NCBI RefSeq assembly: GCF_018613605.1
Contig: NZ_JAGGPU010000028.1
Span: forward strand, 1 to 64,000
DNA from: Pedobacter sp. ISL-64
Lineage (GTDB): Bacteria; Bacteroidota; Bacteroidia; Sphingobacteriales; Sphingobacteriaceae
Length of the DNA stretch: 64,000 nucleotides
Direction: 5' to 3'
The notes under the pieces are model-generated. The model made no database searches. It was given only the letters and a program-made list of their open reading frames with translations, and was not told where the DNA came from. A program made the position numbers and the translations under genes. This document shows, one piece after another, positions 58,816-64,000 of this stretch. The first letter of the stretch is position 1. Each line of letters opens with the position of its first letter.

Positions 58816-59178
58816 ATGAAAACGAACATATATAACAAGGAAGAGCATATTGAAGGTTATGTAGGATCAGGTGATGAACAATTAGAAAAATCTGATGTAC
58901 AAAAAGCTTACGAAGCAGGTAACGACACCGATGTAGTAACCAGTTATGGCAAAGAACCAAGCGAACTGATTAAGGGAAATCCTTTAGCCAAAGACGGCCG
59001 GGATAATTCTGGCACGCAAGGTAAAGATTCTCTTAGTGATGACGCTTACAACAGTTCGGATAAAAACCCAACCATACAGAGTGCCGAAAGTCATACCGGA
59101 AGTTCATCTGACGATTTTAAGACGAAAACCAGCATTAATGAGGCTGATGAAAACCATGCTTTAAATACAGGAATATAA
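58816..59178 (+). CDS. small very hydrophilic protein, possibly stress-related
   Basis: The 120-residue protein is rich in Asp, Ser, Asn, Lys and Gly and almost free of hydrophobic stretches (SGDEQLEKSDVQKAYEAGND; KDSLSDDAYNSSDKNPTIQS). It should be largely disordered. I know no family. It lies 10 bases before a YtxH-like gene on the same strand, so the two are one transcript. Similar hydrophilic genes stand nearby at 59664 and 60062 on the other strand. A role in stress or desiccation protection is only a guess. Confidence 0.72.
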   Translation: MKTNIYNKEEHIEGYVGSGDEQLEKSDVQKAYEAGNDTDVVTSYGKEPSELIKGNPLAKDGRDNSGTQGKDSLSDDAYNSSDKNPTIQSAESHTGSSSDDFKTKTSINEADENHALNTGI

Positions 59179-59188
59179 ACAGATAATT

Positions 59189-59383
59189 ATGGGACTATTA
59201 AAATATGCCATTTTAGGCGCAGCAGCCGTATATGGTTTTAAGTATGCCACAAAAAAGCGGATAACTGACGGTAAATCGTTGATTGATGACTTTAAGGAAA
59301 AAGCTCCGGAATATGTAGATAGGATTAAGGATTATTCTGAAAAAATAAGACAGGATTATCGTCAGACAAGTGATTTATACTGA
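59189..59383 (+). CDS. YtxH-like small protein
   Basis: The 64-residue protein has an N-terminal hydrophobic helix (LLKYAILGAAAVYGFKYATK) and a charged amphipathic helix (IDDFKEKAPEYVDRIKDYSE), as in the YtxH domain of small stress-induced membrane proteins. It should anchor to the inner membrane with its helix in the cytoplasm. It follows a hydrophilic protein gene by 10 bases and is probably coexpressed. The exact role is unknown. Confidence 0.75.
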   Translation: MGLLKYAILGAAAVYGFKYATKKRITDGKSLIDDFKEKAPEYVDRIKDYSEKIRQDYRQTSDLY

Positions 59384-59620
59384 CAATTAATTGAGTGTAG
59401 AAATACACATTAAATTGATATATATCAATATATTAATGCAAGACGTCTTGTAAATTGGCGATAAGATCTTGAAATTTGCAGCGCTGTAGGATTCGCGACA
59501 AAGATTAACTAAAAAAATCAGAGACTAACGATTTAAGGGCATTTGCTTCTTGATTAACGCATTTCAGTTGTGGAATCCTAATTAATTTCCATCTACCGGA
59601 AAATGCATCAATATTATTAA
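59384..59620. other. gap with two palindromes
   Basis: ATTGATATATATCAAT (59414-59429) and CAAGACGTCTTG (59439-59450) are perfect palindromes nine bases apart. Downstream is TTTCC...GGAAA near 59590 and then a terminator. No open frame is of interest. The palindromes could be regulator sites or part of a small RNA ending at 59650. Confidence 0.5.
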
Positions 59621-59650
59621 GGGATTATTCTATCTGAATATTCCCTTTTT
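59621..59650 (+). terminator. intrinsic terminator
   Basis: GGGATTATTC (59621-59630) pairs with GAATATTCCC (59636-59645), one mismatch, and is followed by T5. It lies far (about 240 bases) after the YtxH-like gene, so it may end a long 3' region or a separate small RNA. Confidence 0.75.
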
Positions 59651-59663
59651 AAATGACGATAAA

Positions 59664-59945
59664 CTATAAGTCTTTCCCACTTATGCCTTTATCTCTTTCT
59701 TTGTTCCTGTTGCCAATATCTTCATTCTGGCTCAAGTTAGCATTCTTTAGCCCCTCATTGATATGATGTTTTGGATCGTTCTCTGTTTTGGCTAAATGCG
59801 CTTCATCAGGCTGGTCTTTTCGTTTAAAATCAGCACGTTTATGCCCGTAAGTAGCCTCTCCATTATCCCATTCTATATCCTCCTCATTGTGGTTAATCTC
59901 CCCATTAGGATCGACATTTTTATTTTCATTCATTTCCATAGCCAT
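59664..59945 (-). CDS. small very hydrophilic protein
   Basis: The 93-residue protein (start at ATG 59945: MAMEMNENKNVDPNGEINHN) is highly charged with repeats of Asn, Glu, Lys and Asp (KRADFKRKDQPDEAHLAKTE; LSQNEDIGNRNKERDKGISG). It has no hydrophobic core and should be disordered. I recognise no family. It and the gene at 60062 are on the minus strand and may be one unit. The longer start at 60005 would add an unlikely hydrophobic segment. Confidence 0.65.
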   Translation of the reverse strand: MAMEMNENKNVDPNGEINHNEEDIEWDNGEATYGHKRADFKRKDQPDEAHLAKTENDPKHHINEGLKNANLSQNEDIGNRNKERDKGISGKDL

Positions 59946-60061
59946 TTTTTGTAGACACTTTTCTATAACAACAATTGGTACAATAAAAAAGTTTACATCA
60001 GGCATTAATTACATACCTCCCAGCCATTCCTCTTACTTACCAATTCTGCAATCAATTGCAG

Positions 60062-60307
60062 CTATTGTACGCCTTTACTTTGATCAATCTCCGTACTACT
60101 ATCTAAATCATCTTTAGTTGATCCATTTTCATCACGATGCTTTGGTGGATTTTCCATCCTACTTTCTTCCAGTTCAGAAAAATCACCACCTTTTTGATTG
60201 GCCACTTCGCCATGCGAGGAAGGTTTATCTTTCAATTCTTCTTTAGGATCAGCAAAATCCTGTCCCTCAACTGGTAATCTTTGGTGCGTTTTATCTTCCT
60301 TAGTCAT
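60062..60307 (-). CDS. small very hydrophilic protein
   Basis: The 81-residue protein (ATG 60307, MTKEDKTHQRLPVEGQDFAD) is rich in Glu, Lys, Asp, Ser and Pro (PKEELKDKPSSHGEVANQKG; ENPPKHRDENGSTKDDLDSS) and looks disordered. Start sites further upstream would run into the rpsJ terminator, so I chose this ATG. It has no known family. It lies 116 bases upstream of the similar gene at 59945, on the same strand. Both resemble the plus-strand protein at 58816 in composition. Confidence 0.65.
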   Translation of the reverse strand: MTKEDKTHQRLPVEGQDFADPKEELKDKPSSHGEVANQKGGDFSELEESRMENPPKHRDENGSTKDDLDSSTEIDQSKGVQ

Positions 60308-60355
60308 ATCAGTACAACCAGCTAACGTTGTTTTTGTTTTGAAATTTGGATGCAT

Positions 60356-60388
60356 AAAAAAAGGCCTCGATTTGCATCGAGACCTTTT
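60356..60388 (-). terminator. intrinsic terminator after rpsJ
   Basis: On the minus strand AAAGGTCTCGAT pairs with ATCGAGGCCTTT, a 12-base stem with a GCAA-type loop and one G-T pair, followed by T-rich sequence. It ends the str-rpsJ transcript, confirming that rpsJ does not read into rplC. Confidence 0.88.
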
Positions 60389-60406
60389 CTGTTCTTTTAA
60401 AATCAA

Positions 60407-60712
60407 TTAAACTTTAATTTCAACTTCAACACCGCTAGGTAATTCAAGTTTCATTAAAGCATCAACTGTTTTAGAGTTAGAGCTATAAATATCCAATAAA
60501 CGTTTGTAAGCGCATAATTGGAACTGCTCTCTAGCTTTTTTGTTTACGTGTGGAGAACGTAAAACAGTAAAGATTTTTTTCTCTGTAGGAAGTGGAATTG
60601 GTCCACTTACAACTGCACCCGTAGGCTTAACAGTTTTTACGATTTTCTCAGCAGATTTATCTACTAAGTTGTAATCGTACGATTTTAATTTAATTCTGAT
60701 TCTTTGGCTCAT
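60407..60712 (-). CDS. rpsJ: 30S ribosomal protein S10
   Basis: S10 (101 residues) of the small-subunit head, also the NusE partner of NusB in antitermination. It starts MSQRIRIKLKSYDYNLVDKS and has TGAVVSGPIPLPTEKKIFTV, LRSPHVNKKAREQFQLCAYK and RLLDIYSSNSKTVDALMKLE. In most bacteria it precedes rplC; here it follows fusA and is closed by a terminator. Confidence 0.97.
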   Translation of the reverse strand: MSQRIRIKLKSYDYNLVDKSAEKIVKTVKPTGAVVSGPIPLPTEKKIFTVLRSPHVNKKAREQFQLCAYKRLLDIYSSNSKTVDALMKLELPSGVEVEIKV

Positions 60713-60788
60713 CTTATTTTTAATTGTGGTTTCCTGTTAGAGCTATTAACAACAGAAACCGGATTTATCTTTTTAGTAGCAAGTATTT

Positions 60789-60833
60789 AGTATCGAGTAT
60801 CAAGACTAATAATCCATCTTGATACTTGATACT
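60789..60833 (-). repeat. long hairpin in the fusA-rpsJ spacer
   Basis: AGTATCGAGTATCAAGA (60789-60805) and TCTTGATACTTGATACT (60817-60833) form a 17-base inverted repeat with one mismatch and an 11-base loop. It is nearly the same as the hairpin at 39204-39250 in the rpsN-rpsH spacer, though the loops differ. Confidence 0.75.
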
Positions 60834-60849
60834 TTTATCTTAATACTAA

Positions 60850-62964
60850 TTAGTCTTCAGATTTTACTCTTCCTTTAGATTTAGCAATTACTTCATCCTG
60901 TACATTTTTAGGCGCAGCTTCATAGTGGTCAAATTCCATTGTAGAAGTTGCACGTCCTGAAGTGATTGTACGTAACTGCGTTACATAACCAAACATTTCA
61001 GAAAGTGGCACAGTTGCTTTAATTACCTGAGATCCGTTACGGGTATCCATACCTAATAACTGACCACGACGACGGTTCATATCACCGATAACATCACCCA
61101 TGTTTTCTTCAGGGGTTAAGATTTCGATTTTCATGATTGGCTCCATCAAAGTAGGTTTACATTTAGGTAAAGCCTCACGGTATGCCATTTTAGCTGCAAG
61201 CTCAAATGATAAAGCATCTGAATCGACCGCGTGGAATGAACCATCCGTTAAACGAACTTTCATATCAGGAAGTGGATATCCAGCTAATACACCATTTGCC
61301 ATAGAAGCAGCAAAACCTTTTTCTACTGAAGGGATAAATTCACGAGGAATTGAACCACCTGTAATTTCGTTTACAAATTGTAAACCACCTTTTTCAAAAT
61401 CAGCATCAATTGGAGAGATAACTACTGAAATATCAGCAAATTTACCACGACCACCTGATTGTTTCTTATATGTTTCGCGGTGAGTAGTTGTACCGAAAAT
61501 AGCTTCTTTGTAAGCTACTTGTGGCGCACCCTGGTTAACTTCAACTTTAAATTCGCGTTTTAAACGGTCAATTAAAATATCTAAGTGTAACTCACCCATA
61601 CCAGAGATAACTGTTTGACCAGTTTCCTGATCAGTTTGTACTCTGAATGTAGGATCTTCTTCAGCCAATTTACCTAATCCAATACCCAATTTATCAACAT
61701 CAGCCTGAGTTTTAGGCTCAATAGCTAAACCGATAACGGGCTCAGGGAAGTTCATTGATTCAAGAACGATTGGGTTTTTCTCCTCACAAAGTGTATCACC
61801 TGTTTTGATATCTTTAAATCCAACTACAGCAGCAATATCACCAGCAGCCACATTAGGCACAGGGTTTTGCTTGTTTGCATGCATTTGGAAGATACGTGAA
61901 ATACGCTCTTTACTTTCTGAACGTGAGTTATACACGTAAGAACCTGCTTCTAAGTTACCTGAGTAAACACGGATAAAACATAAACGGCCTACAAATGGAT
62001 CGGTTGCAATTTTAAATGCTAAAGCTGCAAACGGTTCAGTAATGCTTGGTTTTAATAAAACTTCCGCACCAGTATCAGGGTTCGTACCAGTAACACCTTC
62101 GCTATCCATAGGAGAAGGCAATAATTCCATCACATAATCAAGCATGGTTTGAACACCTTTGTTTTTGAAAGATGAACCACAAACCATAGGAACAATTTTA
62201 GCATCTAATACAGCAGCACGTAAAGCATCTAAAACTTCGCGTTCTGTAATGGTGTCAGGTGCATCGAAGAATTTCTCCATTAAAGACTCATCATAATCAG
62301 CAACTGATTCTAACAATTTCTCTCTCCACTCTGCAACTTCATCAAGCATATCTTCCGGGATAGGCACTTCAGTAAAGGTCATTCCTTTATCATGCTCATT
62401 CCAAACAATACCACGGTTGTTAATTAAATCAACCACACCTTTAAATCCGTCTTCAGCACCGATAGGCAATTGCAATGGAACTGCATTACTACCTAACATA
62501 TCTTTAACCTGCTTAACAACTTTTAAGAAGTCAGCACCAGAACGGTCCATTTTGTTAACAAAACCGATACGAGGTACGCTATAGTTATTCGCTAAACGCC
62601 AGTTGGTTTCAGATTGAGGCTCAACACCATCAACAGCTGAAAACAAAAATACCAATCCGTCTAGTACACGTAATGAACGATTTACCTCTACGGTAAAATC
62701 CACGTGACCTGGGGTATCAATAACGTTAACATGATATTTTTGACCTCTGTAATTCCAATCAACCGTAGTTGCTGCAGAAGTAATTGTGATACCACGTTCT
62801 TGCTCTTGCGCCATCCAATCCATTGTTGCAGCACCTTCGTGCACTTCACCAATTTTATGACTTACACCAGCATAATAAAGAATACGCTCTGTTGTTGTAG
62901 TTTTACCTGCATCAATGTGAGCCGCGATTCCAATATTTCTTGTAAATTTTAAATCTCTTGCCAT
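60850..62964 (-). CDS. fusA: elongation factor G
   Basis: EF-G (704 residues), the GTPase that drives translocation. G1 is AHIDAGKTTTTERILYYAGV, G2 includes ERGITITSAATT, G3 is DTPGHVDFTVEVNRSLRVLD, and G4 is NKMDRSGADF. Domains II-V follow, with GMGELHLDILIDRLKREFKV and VDSDALSFELAAKMAYREAL. It lies between rpsG and rpsJ. No tuf gene follows in this cluster. Confidence 0.97.
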   Translation of the reverse strand: MARDLKFTRNIGIAAHIDAGKTTTTERILYYAGVSHKIGEVHEGAATMDWMAQEQERGITITSAATTVDWNYRGQKYHVNVIDTPGHVDFTVEVNRSLRVLDGLVFLFSAVDGVEPQSETNWRLANNYSVPRIGFVNKMDRSGADFLKVVKQVKDMLGSNAVPLQLPIGAEDGFKGVVDLINNRGIVWNEHDKGMTFTEVPIPEDMLDEVAEWREKLLESVADYDESLMEKFFDAPDTITEREVLDALRAAVLDAKIVPMVCGSSFKNKGVQTMLDYVMELLPSPMDSEGVTGTNPDTGAEVLLKPSITEPFAALAFKIATDPFVGRLCFIRVYSGNLEAGSYVYNSRSESKERISRIFQMHANKQNPVPNVAAGDIAAVVGFKDIKTGDTLCEEKNPIVLESMNFPEPVIGLAIEPKTQADVDKLGIGLGKLAEEDPTFRVQTDQETGQTVISGMGELHLDILIDRLKREFKVEVNQGAPQVAYKEAIFGTTTHRETYKKQSGGRGKFADISVVISPIDADFEKGGLQFVNEITGGSIPREFIPSVEKGFAASMANGVLAGYPLPDMKVRLTDGSFHAVDSDALSFELAAKMAYREALPKCKPTLMEPIMKIEILTPEENMGDVIGDMNRRRGQLLGMDTRNGSQVIKATVPLSEMFGYVTQLRTITSGRATSTMEFDHYEAAPKNVQDEVIAKSKGRVKSED

Positions 62965-62996
62965 TATATTTTTTTTGATTTATCTGATTTTAAATG

Positions 62997-63031
62997 ATTA
63001 CACCGATTATGTTAAAACAAATCGGTGTAAT
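62997..63031 (-). promoter_or_regulatory. hairpin in the rpsG-fusA spacer
   Basis: ATTACACCGATT (62997-63008) and AATCGGTGTAAT (63020-63031) are perfect 12-base inverted repeats with an 11-base loop. The following sequence is not a T run, so it is not a simple terminator; a regulatory or processing role is possible. The words TGTAAT and TAATC recur around it. Confidence 0.55.
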
Positions 63032-63095
63032 TTATCTAATCAGTATAATCTTCTAATTAAATCTGTGTAATCTTACTAATCTGTTAATCCTAATA

Positions 63096-63563
63096 CTAGA
63101 ATCTGAAGTGAGAGAACGCTTTGTTAGCCTCAGCCATTTTGTGCGTATCTTCTTTCTTCTTAACAGCAGCACCTTCACCTTTAGCAGCAGCTACGATTTC
63201 ACCAGCTAATTTCTCTTTCATGGTTTTTTCGCCACGTTTACGAGCGTATAAAATTAACCATTTCATACCTAAAGCTGTTTTACGCTCTGGTCTAACCTCA
63301 GTTGGAACCTGAAAGTTAGCACCACCAACACGACGAGATTTAACCTCTACAGCTGGCATAATGTTAGTTAAAGCACGTTTGAATATCTCTAAACCGTTTT
63401 CACCTGCTTTTTTCTCAGCAATTTCAACAGCATCATAAAAAATAGAATAAGCGATAGATTTTTTTCCATCGTACATCATATTGTTTACAAAACGAGTTAC
63501 CTGAACATCGTTAAATTTTGGATCAGGAAGAATAATTCTCTTTTTTGGTTTTGACTTTCTCAT
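63096..63563 (-). CDS. rpsG: 30S ribosomal protein S7
   Basis: S7 (155 residues) nucleates the small-subunit head. It starts MRKSKPKKRIILPDPKFNDV and has RFVNNMMYDGKKSIAYSIFY, NIMPAVEVKSRRVGGANFQV and PTEVRPERKTALGMKWLILY. Its end is KAFSHFRF. It follows rpsL by 17 bases. Confidence 0.97.
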   Translation of the reverse strand: MRKSKPKKRIILPDPKFNDVQVTRFVNNMMYDGKKSIAYSIFYDAVEIAEKKAGENGLEIFKRALTNIMPAVEVKSRRVGGANFQVPTEVRPERKTALGMKWLILYARKRGEKTMKEKLAGEIVAAAKGEGAAVKKKEDTHKMAEANKAFSHFRF

Positions 63564-63580
63564 TTCTTATTTCCTCCCGA

Positions 63581-63994
63581 TTATTTCTTTTTACCTTTTG
63601 TTGGCGCCGCAGCTACTTGTCCTGGTTTAGGACGTTTAGTGCCATATTTAGAACGACGTTGGTTACGACCAGCTACACCTGATGTATCTAATGCACCACG
63701 GATAATGTGGTAACGTACACCTGGTAAATCTTTAACACGACCACCACGGATCAATACGATTGAGTGCTCCTGTAAGTTGTGACCTTCTCCAGGAATGTAA
63801 GCATTCACCTCTTTACCGTTCGTTAAACGAACACGGGCTACTTTACGCATTGCTGAGTTTGGTTTTTTAGGGGTAGTGGTGTACACACGTGTACATACAC
63901 CTCTTCGCTGTGGACAGCTGTCCAACGCTGGAGACTTACTCTTGAACTCCAGTGCTACTCTACCTTTTCTAACTAATTGTTGAATGGTTGGCAT
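63581..63994 (-). CDS. rpsL: 30S ribosomal protein S12
   Basis: S12 (137 residues) at the decoding centre. It starts MPTIQQLVRKGRVALEFKSK and has RVYTTTPKKPNSAMRKVARV with the Lys (E. coli K42/43 region) intact, and LPGVRYHIIRGALDTSGVAG with the second Lys region (VKDLPGV) intact, so no sequence sign of streptomycin resistance is present. The C-terminal tail is Lys/Ala-rich. Its start lies 6 bases from the right edge, and its promoter is outside the window. Confidence 0.97.
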   Translation of the reverse strand: MPTIQQLVRKGRVALEFKSKSPALDSCPQRRGVCTRVYTTTPKKPNSAMRKVARVRLTNGKEVNAYIPGEGHNLQEHSIVLIRGGRVKDLPGVRYHIIRGALDTSGVAGRNQRRSKYGTKRPKPGQVAAAPTKGKKK

Positions 63995-64000
63995 TGTGCT

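Overview
The window is AT-rich chromosomal DNA from a member of the Bacteroidota, most likely the family Sphingobacteriaceae (Pedobacter or a close relative). The signs are PorP/SprF and CHU_C-type proteins of the type IX secretion (T9SS) lineage, a TTTG-N19-TATCTTTG promoter of the Bacteroidota type upstream of rplC, few Shine-Dalgarno sequences, and protein families such as DUF1801, DUF1304, DUF1634 and a secreted S9 peptidase. The genus is an inference. I saw no rRNA genes, tRNA genes, CRISPR arrays or intact insertion sequences.

Layout. Positions 1-430 hold two gene remnants, LacI-type and GNAT-type, joined at a deletion-like junction. Positions 537-9231 hold an M42 aminopeptidase, a PAS protein, exonuclease III, a minus-strand signalling group (histidine kinase, LuxR-type regulator, ECF sigma factor, receiver protein), a frameshifted Gfo/Idh/MocA gene, an HTH regulator and a DUF1801 protein. 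Positions 9546-22716 hold an S9 peptidase, a CbpA/CbpM chaperone pair (cbpA has no normal start codon), a HerA-like ATPase, a nucleotidyltransferase plus sugar kinase, a TMEM175-type channel, dnaK, and an L,D-transpeptidase-like protein. Positions 23277-30284 hold a methyltransferase, a GMC oxidoreductase with its small partner subunit, and a large secreted glycoside-hydrolase-like protein.

Positions 30622-45725 are the S10-spc-alpha ribosomal cluster, all on the minus strand, transcribed from rplC to rplQ and including secY, map, infA, rpmJ and rpoA. The str part (rpsL, rpsG, fusA, rpsJ) lies at 60407-63994 on the same strand. About 14.7 kb of unrelated genes separate rpsJ from rplC. This island holds a TauE exporter with a DUF1634 partner, a RelE-type toxin-antitoxin pair, a prephenate dehydrogenase resembling the yeast TYR1 type, a three-gene surface operon (collagen-like protein, CHU_C protein, PorP/SprF), a dGTPase, and several very hydrophilic small proteins. 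rpsJ has its own terminator and rplC its own strong promoter.

Non-coding DNA is rich in structure. There are at least four copies of a repeat with constant ends and an exchangeable central hairpin, several copies of a CGTCAT...ATGACG repeat, GTCAGATG palindromes, and long hairpins in the ribosomal spacers, two of which (rpsH-rpsN and fusA-rpsJ) are nearly the same element. The best leads are the T9SS-linked collagen-like surface operon, the exchangeable-hairpin repeat family, the ribosomal spacer hairpins, and the damaged genes at 203, 7261 and 12350.
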